A stretch of 64,000 bases of DNA from Erythrobacter neustonensis (GCF_001663175.1 NZ_CP016033.1:744001-808000); one strand, 5' to 3'. Positions 33,570 to 42,169 are shown, counted from the first letter of the stretch. Made by a program: numbers and translations. Notes: a model not told the origin generated them from the sequence alone.

Positions 33570-34793
33570 TCAGGTCACCGCGGCGCGCTGGTTGAACTCT
33601 TCGCGCTGCCATTCGCCCGAAGCCAACACTTCGGCGATATGGCGCGCGGCGGCGGCCATGTCGGCAAAGCTCAGATAGGCGGGCGCAAATCCCAGCCGCA
33701 GCACATCGGGCGCACGGAAATCGCCGATCACGCCGCGTGCGATCAGCGCCTGGCAGATCGCATAGGCTTGCGGGTGGCGGAACGACAGCTGGCTCCCCCG
33801 ATCGGCGGCGCGCGGCGGGCTGACCAGATCGAGCGCCACATCATGCGCCATCAGGCTTTCGAGGAAGAACTCGGACAATGCCTGCGACTTGGCGTAAAGC
33901 CGGTCGACCCCGATCTCCGCGATCAGGTCGACACCCACTTCCAGCGCCGCCAGCCCGAGCACCGGCGGGGTGCCGCATTGCAGACGTTCGATCCCCGCAG
34001 CGCCGGCATAATCGTCCGAGAAGGCAAAGGGCGCGGCATGGCCAAACCAGCCGGTCAGCGGTTGCTGCAACTCCGCCTGATGCTGCTCGGCGACGAAGGC
34101 AAACGCGGGCGCGCCCGGCCCGCCGCACAGGTATTTGTAACCGCACCCGACCGCGAAATCGGCGCCCACTGCATCGAGGTCGACCGGCAAGGCTCCGGTC
34201 GAATGCGACAGATCCCACAGCACCAGCGCCCCCGCATCATGCGCCGCGCGGGTCAGCGCAGCCATGTCGTGCAACGCGCCGGTCTTGTAATGCGCGTGGG
34301 TGAGCATCAGCAGCGCGACATCCCCGTCCAGCGCCGCGGCCAGTTGCTCGCGCGGGGCCAGCCGGCGCTGGGCCAACCCTTGCGCTTCCAACCCTGCGAT
34401 CATGTAGAGATCGGTCGGGAAATTGCCGGGTTCGGACAACACCGCCTTCCGCCCCGGTCGCATCGCCAGAGCGGCGGCGATCAGCTTGAACAGGTTCACG
34501 CTGGTCGAATCGCAGGCGATAACTTCGTTCGGGCGGGCACCGATCAGCGGCGCGATCTTGGCGCCCACGCGCGCGGCCATGTCGAACCAGTTGGCATCGT
34601 TCCATGACCGGATCAGCCCGTCGCCCCATTCGCTTTCCACCACGCGCGCCAGCGTGCCCGGCGTCGCCTTGGGCAGCGCGCCCAGCGAATTGCCGTCGAG
34701 GTAGATCACCCCTTCGGGCAGGCGAAACCGCGCGCGGAAATGGCCCAACGGATCGGCGGCGTCGAATTCTCGGGCGCGGGTGTCGGGGGTCAT
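33570..34793 (-). CDS. kynU: Kynureninase
   Basis: 407 residues, the usual length. PLP-dependent hydrolysis of L-kynurenine to anthranilate and alanine. YLDGNSLGALPK (31-42) is the family opening, and GCGYKYLCGGPGAPAF supplies the Schiff-base Lys220; Asp194 (LWDLSHSTG) binds the cofactor ring and TSVNLFKL the phosphate. The start ATG 34793 overlaps the stop of the tryptophan 2,3-dioxygenase gene by 4 bp, so the first and third steps of the kynurenine route are co-translated; the formamidase (kynB) is not present in the window. Confidence 0.95.
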   Translation of the reverse strand: MTPDTRAREFDAADPLGHFRARFRLPEGVIYLDGNSLGALPKATPGTLARVVESEWGDGLIRSWNDANWFDMAARVGAKIAPLIGARPNEVIACDSTSVNLFKLIAAALAMRPGRKAVLSEPGNFPTDLYMIAGLEAQGLAQRRLAPREQLAAALDGDVALLMLTHAHYKTGALHDMAALTRAAHDAGALVLWDLSHSTGALPVDLDAVGADFAVGCGYKYLCGGPGAPAFAFVAEQHQAELQQPLTGWFGHAAPFAFSDDYAGAAGIERLQCGTPPVLGLAALEVGVDLIAEIGVDRLYAKSQALSEFFLESLMAHDVALDLVSPPRAADRGSQLSFRHPQAYAICQALIARGVIGDFRAPDVLRLGFAPAYLSFADMAAAARHIAEVLASGEWQREEFNQRAAVT

Positions 34794-35581
34794 ATCGCGG
34801 TCCTGACGCTGAGCAGTTCGGGGAAGAAGGCCTGCTTCAAGACGCCTTCGAGATAAGGGACGCCGGGCGTACCGCCGGTGCCACGCTTGAAGCCGATGAT
34901 CCGTTCGACCGTTTTCAGATGGCCGAAACGCCAGCGCTGGAAATGGTATTCGAGATCGACCAGCTTTTCGGCAAGTTCATACAGGTCCCAGTGTGCCTGG
35001 GGGTCGCGGTAGATCGCGGCCCATGCGGCCTCGACGCTGGCATCGGGCGCATAGGGCATGGCCGGATCGCGTGCCAGCACCGCTTGATCGATCGCGAAAC
35101 CGCGCCGGGCAAGCAGGTGGATCGCCGCATCGTAAAGGCTCGCGCGCTGCGTTTCGGCCTCCAGCCGGCCTGCCCAGTCGGCATTGCTGCGATGCAGCCG
35201 CACATGCTTGCCATCGCGCCCGCCGAGCATGAATTCCATCATCCGGTATTGCGCGGACTGGAACCCGGACGATCCCCCCAGATGCGGACGGATCGCGGAG
35301 TAATCGTGCGGGGTCATGGTGGAAAGCACATCCCAGCTCTGGATCAGCTGCGCCTGCGCGCGCGCCACCCGCGCGAGCATCTTGAAAGCGGGGCGCAGGT
35401 TGTCGGTCTCGATACAATCGCGCGCGGCGGCAAGTTCGTGCAGGCACAGCTTCAGCCACAGCTCGCTCGCCTGATGGACGATGATGAACAGCAGTTCGTC
35501 ATGCGCATCGGAGGCAGGGTGCTGGGCTGCGAGAATTCGGTCCAGATCGAGATAGCTGGCATAGGTGACTTCGGCGTTCAT
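34790..35581 (-). CDS. kynA: Tryptophan 2,3-dioxygenase
   Basis: 263 residues, haem-dependent opening of the indole ring of L-tryptophan to N-formylkynurenine. Distal His36 sits in FIIVHQASELWLK, proximal haem ligand His221 in RFGHLKTVERIIGFKRG, and GGSSGFQSAQYRMMEF is the family signature. The start is ATG 35581 (MNAEVTYASYLDL); an eight-residue longer frame is possible. It is followed by kynU. The pair can feed anthranilate or NAD-related pathways. Confidence 0.95.
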   Translation of the reverse strand: MNAEVTYASYLDLDRILAAQHPASDAHDELLFIIVHQASELWLKLCLHELAAARDCIETDNLRPAFKMLARVARAQAQLIQSWDVLSTMTPHDYSAIRPHLGGSSGFQSAQYRMMEFMLGGRDGKHVRLHRSNADWAGRLEAETQRASLYDAAIHLLARRGFAIDQAVLARDPAMPYAPDASVEAAWAAIYRDPQAHWDLYELAEKLVDLEYHFQRWRFGHLKTVERIIGFKRGTGGTPGVPYLEGVLKQAFFPELLSVRTAI

Positions 35582-35617
35582 GCCGCCATCCCTAGCGCGC
35601 CGCACTGCCCGAGGAAA

Positions 35618-36040
35618 CTAGCCCTCGATCACGCGGGTGTGGGGATGGTGCTTGTCGAGGTGGCGCAGCAGGATCCTGAGGTTCTTGCTGTTCGATCGGA
35701 ACATGATGTCCGCCGCATCGCCGATCAGCGGGATCGCCCCGATCGCGGTGTCGAACAGGACGTTGGCCCCCATCCGCGCAAGCTTCCACTTGGGCAGGCC
35801 AAGGTTCCTGGCCTCCCACACGATATAGGCGCCCATTGCTGCGGTCACGACATCGCCCAGCACCGGGACCAACCCGACCAGCGCATCGAGCCCGACGGGG
35901 GTGCCGATCCCCGGCACGGTGAAACTGCGTTCGAGCAGCCGCTCCATCGCAACCACGCGGGCGCGTACCGATGCGGCATCGGTGCCGGTGGGAAATGCAA
36001 AGCCGATCGGTTGCGGGCGGCGGGGCATGGGCTTGTCCAT
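35618..36040 (-). CDS. DUF4112 domain protein
   Basis: 140 residues. The DUF4112 core LERSFTVPGIGTPVGLDALVGLVPVLGDVVTAA and LFDTAIGAIPLIGDAADIMFRSN is easily recognised (read here in pieces: VPGIGTPVGLDALVG, IPLIGDAADIMF). One or two amphipathic or membrane segments are likely. The biochemical function of the family is unknown. It is followed by the kyn pair and preceded by the peptide-binding lipoprotein gene after a 6-bp gap. Confidence 0.85.
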   Translation of the reverse strand: MDKPMPRRPQPIGFAFPTGTDAASVRARVVAMERLLERSFTVPGIGTPVGLDALVGLVPVLGDVVTAAMGAYIVWEARNLGLPKWKLARMGANVLFDTAIGAIPLIGDAADIMFRSNSKNLRILLRHLDKHHPHTRVIEG

Positions 36041-36046
36041 AGCCCT

Positions 36047-37516
36047 CTATGTGGTGGGCTGCGAAAGCGGGTACAAGGGGTGAAAGGCCCACGGGTTGGG
36101 CAGGTAATTGCGGATCGATGCGCGCACCAGCGACCAGCGGATCGGAACGCCCAGCGGAATGTAAACCTCGCGCTCGACCAGCGCAGAATGCGCTTCCGCA
36201 AGCAACACGTCGCGGCGGCCCATGTCCTTTTCGCCAAGCGACTGGCGGACGATCGCATCGGCTTCCGGCGCGCAGATCCCGTTCGCGACCGCGCAGTTGA
36301 ACTGGTTGAGATACCAGCGTGGCGAGGTGAACCGGGCGAGCGTATCGCGCAGTGCCAGATCGGCCGCCTCGCCCGGTGCGGCGCGGCGGGTGGTGACGCC
36401 GATGCTGCGCCATGCCTCGGACAGCTGGCGCAGCAGCAGATCGCTGCCCGGCCCGTCCGGCAAGGCGACGCGCACCACCGCTTCGCGCCCGGGCGCTGCG
36501 GAAGTCCACGCGGCGACCCGCGCCGCAGCGACCTCGCGTCGGTCAAGGATCGACGCGCCGTTCCAGCGATCGGGTCCGTATGGCGCGGCGCCATAGGCAT
36601 CGGGGGGAACGATCCAGGTTGCCTGCCGCCAGCCGCCAAGCCCGAACGCCTGGATCAGCGCGGTTCGGTCGATCGCCATCGACAGGGCCTCGCGCCGCGC
36701 GGGATCGGCCATGAAACCCGTTTCGCGGCGGACGCTGAGGCCAAGCAGGCCGATCGTCGGGTCGACCTGGATCGTTCCGCGCGACAGCGGGCCTGCTTCG
36801 GCTTGCGGGAAATCGACGATCGTGCCGCCGATCACCAGATCGACATCGCCGCGCGAAAAAGCCTGCACCGCAGCGCCTGCGGCCAGCCCGCGAACTTCGA
36901 CAGGGCGCGCCATGGCTTCCCAGTCCTCGCGCGCAGGCAAGCCGCGGCTTTCGGGCGGGAGCGCGGTCAGCCGGGCGCGCCCGGTCTCCTCGTCGCGCGA
37001 CAATGCCATCGGGCCTGCGCCGCTGCCGGAGCGCGCAAAGCCCAGTTCGGGCTGCGCCATCAGCCGCAGGAAATCGGGCATCGGCGCGGTCAGCCGGATC
37101 TCGATCACCCGCCCGGTCATCGCCCGGATTTCGCGCACCTTGCCGAGATCGAGCCCGAGCGAGGTGCCGCGCAGCCGCGCGATCGCGCTGCGCAACTGGG
37201 CGCGAATATCCTCTGCTGCAATCTCCTCGCCCCCGGGCCATGTGCTGTCGCGCAGGCGGAAGATATAACTCAAGCCGTCATCGGTGATGATCCAGCGTTC
37301 GGCGATCGCGGGAACCACTTGCCCACCCTGATCAAGCGCGACCAGCCCTTCGTGGGTGGCGGCGCGGATGTGCTGGGCTGCGGGCGACAGGCGCACACCC
37401 TGCTGGAACAGGCTGTCGGGCTCACCGATGATCGCGACTTCGAGTGGGCCTCCGCCGCCCGTGGGGCTGCAGGAGGCAGACAGTGCAAGTGCACACAGGG
37501 ACAGCCAGAATCGCAT
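36047..37516 (-). CDS. Oligopeptide/nickel-type (family 5) solute-binding lipoprotein
   Basis: 489 residues. A signal peptide ends in the lipobox SASC (Cys16), so it is a lipoprotein. The SBP family 5 architecture is clear: VAIIGEPDSLFQQGVRLSPAAQ at the start, THEGLVALDQGGQVVPAIAERW, a DP-x-RR-ALSMAIDR block near 280, and the C-terminal VEREVYIPLGVPIRW and NPWAFHPLYPL. Such proteins normally hand peptides or similar ligands to an ABC permease, but no permease or ATPase genes are adjacent. It may be an orphan receptor. Confidence 0.85.
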   Translation of the reverse strand: MRFWLSLCALALSASCSPTGGGGPLEVAIIGEPDSLFQQGVRLSPAAQHIRAATHEGLVALDQGGQVVPAIAERWIITDDGLSYIFRLRDSTWPGGEEIAAEDIRAQLRSAIARLRGTSLGLDLGKVREIRAMTGRVIEIRLTAPMPDFLRLMAQPELGFARSGSGAGPMALSRDEETGRARLTALPPESRGLPAREDWEAMARPVEVRGLAAGAAVQAFSRGDVDLVIGGTIVDFPQAEAGPLSRGTIQVDPTIGLLGLSVRRETGFMADPARREALSMAIDRTALIQAFGLGGWRQATWIVPPDAYGAAPYGPDRWNGASILDRREVAAARVAAWTSAAPGREAVVRVALPDGPGSDLLLRQLSEAWRSIGVTTRRAAPGEAADLALRDTLARFTSPRWYLNQFNCAVANGICAPEADAIVRQSLGEKDMGRRDVLLAEAHSALVEREVYIPLGVPIRWSLVRASIRNYLPNPWAFHPLYPLSQPTT

Positions 37517-37606
37517 TACGCGCCAGCCTAGCAGCTTCGAACAGTCAGGTCAGCTTGCGCAATCCGCGCTGGCACCTGCGGCCACTGCGCGGCTGAACCC
37601 GATGGA

Positions 37607-37984
37607 TCAGATCTTGCGCAGCGTGCCCCGCTCGGGCGGCGGCGGTGCACGGTGTGCCCACGACGGCTTGGCAACGATGGCAATCTGATCTTCAGCGCCC
37701 TGCACCGGTCGGCGCGCCGCCTGCGAATCGATTTCCTCGTCGAAGGCGACGCCGAAGCGGTTGTCCTGCACCCACGCCACGGTTCCGCCGACGACCCCGA
37801 TGTGGCGCAATTCGACCGAGACGCGGTGACCGCGCTGGACGCGCAACTGGCCCTCGCCCATCATCCCGCCGTCCGACAGGTTGCGCACGCGCACGCGGTG
37901 CGGCTCGGCGCTGTGTTCGACACGAATATCGGCCAGCAAAAACAGGCTGTCGCGTGTGACACTGCGTGTCTCAACTCCCGTCAT
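37607..37984 (-). CDS. PilZ domain protein
   Basis: 125 residues. One PilZ domain: HRVRVRNLSDGGMMGEG carries the RxxxR-like basic pair and the D/NxSxxG motif needed for cyclic-di-GMP binding, followed by VSVELRHIGVVGGTVAW and NRFGVAFDEEID. The first arginines of RxxxR lie in SAEPHRVRVRN, so binding is likely but not certain. A proline-rich C-terminus (RAPPPPERGTLRKI) follows. A possible role is c-di-GMP-dependent control of motility or envelope polysaccharide. It is a single gene between the binding protein and dksA. Confidence 0.85.
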   Translation of the reverse strand: MTGVETRSVTRDSLFLLADIRVEHSAEPHRVRVRNLSDGGMMGEGQLRVQRGHRVSVELRHIGVVGGTVAWVQDNRFGVAFDEEIDSQAARRPVQGAEDQIAIVAKPSWAHRAPPPPERGTLRKI

Positions 37985-38019
37985 CTTGAGGGTCGCCTCC
38001 TAGCCGAATGTTCTCTTGC

Positions 38020-38060
38020 GCACACCCCGTCACTGCGCGAGCGCCGTGGTTCGGGTGTGC
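38020..38060. repeat. Inverted repeat GCACACCC / GGGTGTGC upstream of the PilZ gene
   Basis: Arms at 38020-38027 and 38053-38060 are exact complements with a 25-nt spacer, 36 bp upstream of the PilZ start. It could be a hairpin in the dksA 3' region or an operator; nothing further can be said. Confidence 0.3.
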
Positions 38061-38169
38061 ATCGGTGGTGCCGCAATTGCAGTTAACGTATCGTAAAATC
38101 CACCCTGCGCAGCCGTGCCGCGTTGCGCGCCGTCCCAGCGCGGCACAGGTCATGTCGACAGTGCTGCGA

Positions 38170-38628
38170 TCAATCGTCGCGCGATACCTTTTCGCGGCGT
38201 TCGTGCGCTTCCTGTGCTTCGACCGTCATCGTGGCGACCGGGCGGGCAATCAGGCGTCGCAGCCCGATCGGATCGCCGGTGACCTCGCAATAGCCGTATT
38301 CGCCCGAATCGATCCGCCGCAGCGCCGCATCGATCTTGGAGACCAGCTTGCGTTGCCGGTCGCGGGTGCGCAGTTCGATGCCCCAGTCGGTTTCGCTCGA
38401 TGCGCGGTCGGTGAGATCGGCTTCGCGCATCGGCCCATCCTGCAAGGATTGCAGCGTCTGTCCGGCGGCCGAGTGGATCGAGCGTTTCCATTCGATCAGC
38501 AACATCCGGAAATAGGCCTGCTGGCGCTCGTTCATGTATTCCTCGTCGTCACCCGGCACATAGTCGGGAGCGAGCAGGCGCTTGGCCTTTTCGAGGATGT
38601 CGATATCGTCAGACCCGGTGGTTGGCAT
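38170..38628 (-). CDS. dksA: RNA polymerase-binding transcription factor DksA
   Basis: 152 residues. Coiled-coil N-terminal two thirds with the acidic tip region (SSETDWGIELRTRDRQRKL) and the C-terminal globular zinc-finger area GEYGYCEVTGDPIGLRRLIARPVATMTVEAQEAHERR. Only one of the four zinc cysteines remains (Cys in GYC), which is the usual alphaproteobacterial version and resembles zinc-independent DksA2. It binds in the secondary channel of RNA polymerase and works with ppGpp in the stringent response. The ATG at 38628 is preferred over a preceding TTG. Confidence 0.93.
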   Translation of the reverse strand: MPTTGSDDIDILEKAKRLLAPDYVPGDDEEYMNERQQAYFRMLLIEWKRSIHSAAGQTLQSLQDGPMREADLTDRASSETDWGIELRTRDRQRKLVSKIDAALRRIDSGEYGYCEVTGDPIGLRRLIARPVATMTVEAQEAHERREKVSRDD

Positions 38629-38903
38629 CAAGCTCTCTCATCCCGTGAAAGCTGGGAAGACCGTCGCGTCCTGACGCCCTGAATTTTTTCATTGGCTCAC
38701 CTGGTCCCAGCAAGCGATGTGCAGTGCGCCGCCTATAGGCACAGCCCCGAGGGCGCACAAGCGGTTTGGCGCGGTGGCGCGCCGAATCACGCCGGTTTGC
38801 CAAGCCGCTAACCGCGTTAACCAATTCTTGACCATAAATGCCGCACTCCTTGCCGCCGGAAGGATCGCATGGGGGCGATCCGGTGAAACGGGGAAATTCG
38901 ACA

Positions 38904-39224
38904 ATGACCATCATCGCGATCGGAGGCAGTGTTTCACGTGAAACATCGCAGGAAGGCCTGCTTGGCACTTGGCTGGCCGAGGCTGCACGGGGTGACGCGG
39001 GGGCCTGCTATGACCTTGGAGTGGCCTTTTCTGCCGGAAGCAACGGCGCACCCTGCGATCTGATCGAAGCGCACATGTGGTTCAACATCGCCGCTGCCCG
39101 TGGGCATGAGGATGCCGCGTCCTGCCGCGCCGATGTCTCGGACGAAATGACCGCACGCGAGATTGCCGAAGCCCAGCGCCGTGCGCGCCAGTGGCTTGCC
39201 GAAGGGCGCCTGCGCGCAGCCTAG
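38904..39224 (+). CDS. Sel1-repeat protein with parS embedded in its 5' coding region
   Basis: 106 residues from ATG 38904 with ACGGGGA upstream. A single Sel1-like repeat pair is visible: YDLGVAFSAGSNGAPCDLIEAHMWFNIAAARGHEDA, in which AHMWFNIAAARGH is the diagnostic part. No signal peptide is evident. Sel1 repeats mediate protein contacts. Codons 10-14 (VSRET) are spelled by a perfect parS site, so selection for ParB binding fixes part of the protein sequence. The cellular role is unknown. Confidence 0.75.
   Translation: MTIIAIGGSVSRETSQEGLLGTWLAEAARGDAGACYDLGVAFSAGSNGAPCDLIEAHMWFNIAAARGHEDAASCRADVSDEMTAREIAEAQRRARQWLAEGRLRAA
38930..38945. other. parS centromere site (ParB binding), intragenic
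   Basis: Perfect TGTTTCACGTGAAACA, identical to the site at 18526-18541 and 20.4 kb from it. It lies 27 bp inside the Sel1-protein gene. Intragenic parS sites are common in other bacteria. Confidence 0.9.
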
Positions 39225-40369
39225 GCTTTCCTGAAGGGCGTGCGACCGCCCAGATAGAGCCGATCGCTCGCCACGCCCTCGCGCTCGCGTTCGAGAAAGT
39301 CTTCGACCGCCGCGCGAAAGCCCGGGTCGGCGATCCAGTGCGCGGACCAGGTCTGCACCGGTTCATACCCGCGCGCCAGCTTGTGCCCGCCTTGCGCACC
39401 GGCCTCGACCCGCGCGAGGCCGCGGGTGATCGCGATGTCGATCGCCTGATAGTAGCACAACTCGAAATGGAGGAAGCGCACGTCGCGTGTGCAGCCCCAA
39501 TAGCGGCCATACAAGGCATCCTTGCCGACGAAATTCAGCGCGCCTGCAATCGGCTCGCTTCCATCATAGGCGAGGATCAGCACGATCCTGTCGCCCATCC
39601 TTTCGCCCAGCAGGGTGAAAGCCTCGCGCGTCAGATAGGGACTGCCCCATTTGCGCGCCCCGGTGTCCTGATAGAACACCCAGAACGCGTCCCAGTGCTC
39701 TTCGCCGATCTCGCTGCCCGTGAGATGGCGGATGGTCAGGCCTTCGACCGCCGCGGCGCGCTCCTTGCGCAGATCCTTGCGCTTGCGCGAGGACAGCGCG
39801 GCGAGGAAATCGTCGAAAGCGGCGTAACCGCGATTGATCCAGTGGAACTGGATGTCGGAGCGCAAGGCCCAGCCCGCCTCTTCGAACAAGGCGATTTGCT
39901 GAGGGTCGATGAAAGTCGCATGCGCGCTCGACAGCGCGTTTTGCAGACACACCGCCTCGGCCCCTTTGAGCAGATGCGCGGCAAGGCTGTCATCGGACAA
40001 CAGCAGTCGCGGGCCGGTGGCGGGCGTGAAAGGTGCCGCAATCTGGAGCTTGGGATAATAGCGCCCGCCGGCGCGGTGCCAGGCATCGGCCCAGGCGTGG
40101 TCGAACACATATTCGCCCTGGCTGTGCCCTTTTGCATAGGCCGGCATCGCCGCAAGCAGGCGCGCGGCATCGTCGGTGATCGCAATCGGTGCCGGTTCCC
40201 AGCCGGTGCCCGGGCCGACGCTGCCCGAATCCTCCATCGCGGTCAGGAATTCGTAGGAGACGAAAGGATTGTCCGCCCCGCCGAGCGCATTCCATTCGGC
40301 AGCATCGAACGCGGACACCGAAGACGCGATCCGGACGGTAAGGTCGCTGGCCTTCGCGCCGCCGGTCAC
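39221..40369 (-). CDS. GNAT-superfamily protein, DUF482 (COG3146, peptidoglycan-biosynthesis-like)
   Basis: 382 residues from a GTG start at 40369 that overlaps the stop of the GDPD gene (GTGA). The DUF482 family hallmarks are SVSAFDAAEWNALGG, NPFVSYEFLTAMEDSGS, the RKRKDLRKERA stretch near 180, YQDTGARKWGSPYLTREAF and the late FELCYYQAIDIAITRGLARVEAGAQGGHKLARGYEP (in separate runs). It has a double-GNAT fold like FemABX and is thought to transfer an acyl or aminoacyl group; the real substrate is unknown. It is the last gene of a five-gene operon. Confidence 0.85.
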   Translation of the reverse strand: MTGGAKASDLTVRIASSVSAFDAAEWNALGGADNPFVSYEFLTAMEDSGSVGPGTGWEPAPIAITDDAARLLAAMPAYAKGHSQGEYVFDHAWADAWHRAGGRYYPKLQIAAPFTPATGPRLLLSDDSLAAHLLKGAEAVCLQNALSSAHATFIDPQQIALFEEAGWALRSDIQFHWINRGYAAFDDFLAALSSRKRKDLRKERAAAVEGLTIRHLTGSEIGEEHWDAFWVFYQDTGARKWGSPYLTREAFTLLGERMGDRIVLILAYDGSEPIAGALNFVGKDALYGRYWGCTRDVRFLHFELCYYQAIDIAITRGLARVEAGAQGGHKLARGYEPVQTWSAHWIADPGFRAAVEDFLEREREGVASDRLYLGGRTPFRKA

Positions 40370-41094
40370 GCCAGCCCGCCCCCTTCGGCAATCAGCGCAT
40401 CGGCATGGGCAAGACCCAGCGCGCGGGTTTCGGGCGAGCGCACCGTCCATGTCAGCAAGGGCCGTCCGCCCGCGCGCCATGCGGCAGCTTCCGGCCGGGC
40501 AAGATCGCGCACATCGATGGCGAGAAAATCCGCCTCTGCCTGTGCCAACGCCTCGGGATTGCGCCACACGCCCTGAAATCCGTTCTCGAGCGTATCGGTT
40601 CCCACCAGCCCACGCGGCACATTGGGGGCATTGTGCGCGAACCATTCCGGCACGCGGGGGTCGAAGCTCATCGCCGCAGCCGCACCTTCGTAGCTATCGA
40701 GTTGCCATGCTACGGCCGCGCAGCTCCGCTCGACATCATAGCCGGGCATCGACTTTATCTCGATCAGCAACGGCACTTGGCCAGCAACTTCGGCAAGAAA
40801 CGCCGATAACCCGACAGGCCGCTGATCGGTGCCGAGCAGACGCAATGCCTCGATCGCGTCGGCAGGAAACTGCGCGGTCAGCCCGCCCTCGCCCGTTAGC
40901 CGCGAAAGCTCCCAGTCGTGGAAGACCATCGGGTGATCGTCGCGGCTGCGCTGGATATCGCATTCGATCCCCATGCCCGCCGCAATAGCGCCTCTGGCTG
41001 CTGCCAGAGAGTTTTCCGGCACGCCCGGCCCGTGCAGGCCGCGATGGGCATATTCCCACCGCGTCAGCCAGTCGGGCGCGCCGCGAGCGGTCAT
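40366..41094 (-). CDS. Glycerophosphodiester phosphodiesterase family protein
   Basis: 242 residues. TIM-barrel GDPD with the catalytic HRG at residues 16-18 (EYAHRGLHGPGVPENSLAA), metal ligands in ECDIQRSRDDHPMVFHDWELSRLTG and the barrel strand LLIEIKSM. It hydrolyses glycerophosphodiesters from phospholipid turnover to glycerol-3-phosphate and an alcohol. No signal peptide, so cytoplasmic. Start ATG 41094 overlaps the RidA stop by 4 bp. Confidence 0.88.
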   Translation of the reverse strand: MTARGAPDWLTRWEYAHRGLHGPGVPENSLAAARGAIAAGMGIECDIQRSRDDHPMVFHDWELSRLTGEGGLTAQFPADAIEALRLLGTDQRPVGLSAFLAEVAGQVPLLIEIKSMPGYDVERSCAAVAWQLDSYEGAAAAMSFDPRVPEWFAHNAPNVPRGLVGTDTLENGFQGVWRNPEALAQAEADFLAIDVRDLARPEAAAWRAGGRPLLTWTVRSPETRALGLAHADALIAEGGGLA

Positions 41095-41549
41095 GCCTTC
41101 AGCGCGACGATCGCGTCGACTTCGACCGCCGCGCCGCGCGGCAGCGCGGGCACGCCCACGGCGGCACGTGCATGCTTGCCGGCATCGCCGAACACCTGCT
41201 CCATCAGATCGGATGCGCCATTGGCAACCTCGGGCTGGTCGGTGAAATCGGCGGTGCAGTTGATGAAGGCGCCCAGCTTGACGATCCGCCCGACGCGTTC
41301 GAGCAGGCCGGCCGCTTCGAGCTGCGCGATGATCATCAGCCCGCAGGCGCGCGCCGCATCCTGTCCGCCCGCGACATCGACATCGTCGCCCAGCCGGCCC
41401 TTGACCACCTGACCATCGACGAAGGGCAGCTGGCCCGAGACATGGGCAAAACCGCCCTCGACCACCACCGGCACATAGCTGGCGACGGGCGCAGCGGCCT
41501 TGGGAAGCTGGATGCCGAGTTCGGCAAGACGGGCGGCAACGGTCATCAT
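41091..41549 (-). CDS. RidA family reactive-intermediate deaminase
   Basis: 152 residues, a little longer than classical RidA (about 130) like the YjgF/RutC-related group with the VSGQLPFVDGQVVKGRLGDD region. A barrel-type trimer is expected. The RidA catalytic Arg (R105 in Salmonella RidA, in NRAA/VRV contexts) is replaced by a HARAAVGVPALPRGAAVEVDAI block in which an Arg precedes AAVGV, consistent with the COG0251 subgroup. It hydrolyses enamines or imines. ATG 41549 has GGAG in good position and overlaps the HAD stop (TGATG). Confidence 0.85.
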   Translation of the reverse strand: MMTVAARLAELGIQLPKAAAPVASYVPVVVEGGFAHVSGQLPFVDGQVVKGRLGDDVDVAGGQDAARACGLMIIAQLEAAGLLERVGRIVKLGAFINCTADFTDQPEVANGASDLMEQVFGDAGKHARAAVGVPALPRGAAVEVDAIVALKA

Positions 41550-42169
41550 CAATTCTCCAGTCGTTCAAGCAGCCACGGCAGGGCTTCGTCCCACCGATCG
41601 ATCCGGGCCTCGGCATGGCCTGCCTGGTGCGCACAATCAATGGCATGGGCGATCATCGGTTCGCCGCACAGGTGCAGGCGTGTAACCTGAGGGGTGATTT
41701 CGGCAACGCTGGCGTGGTGCTGCGCCAGATCGTCGATGAACAGCGCGCGGGAGGGCGCATATTCGTCGATGATCGCCTTCAGCGCCGGGCCCTTGGGCCC
41801 CTGATTGGTAAACACCCGCGCATTGATCCCGACCTTGGCCAGCTGCTGCGCGCGCGCGTCGCGGTGATGATCGGTGAGATTGGTGAGGATCACCACATCG
41901 GCCTTTTCGGCCAGCGTGTTGATGCCTTCGACCGCGCCGGCGATGGGGGCCTGCGAATCCATCTCGGTGTCGAAGAATTCGCGCAGCATCCGCCAGATAT
42001 CGGGCGGCGCGAGCAATTCGCCGCTTTCCTGCCAGCGCAGGGCTTCGGCGAAATTATGCCCCTCCAGATGGAAATCGACCCCCCGGCTCGCCCCCAGCCA
42101 GTCCTTGAAAGGCGCGACCATGTGCAGCAGCACTTCGTCGCAATCGGAGATGATGAGGGGCCGGGTCAT
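41549..42169 (-). CDS. HAD family hydrolase
   Basis: 206 residues. Motif I is DCDEVLL (nucleophile Asp9, acid Asp11), motif II is ILTNLTDHH, the Lys is in GPKGPALKAI and the final acidic motif is ALFIDDLAQHH. A small cap is inserted after motif I. It should be a phosphatase of unknown specificity. The start overlaps the end of the DUF3572 gene by 4 bp, and its stop overlaps the RidA start. Confidence 0.83.
   Translation of the reverse strand: MTRPLIISDCDEVLLHMVAPFKDWLGASRGVDFHLEGHNFAEALRWQESGELLAPPDIWRMLREFFDTEMDSQAPIAGAVEGINTLAEKADVVILTNLTDHHRDARAQQLAKVGINARVFTNQGPKGPALKAIIDEYAPSRALFIDDLAQHHASVAEITPQVTRLHLCGEPMIAHAIDCAHQAGHAEARIDRWDEALPWLLERLEN

Noticed and set aside
34604..37531. 975-codon open frame on the plus strand
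   Set aside because: It runs opposite to tryptophan dioxygenase, the DUF4112 gene and the binding lipoprotein, all of which are recognisable. No motif or ribosome binding site.
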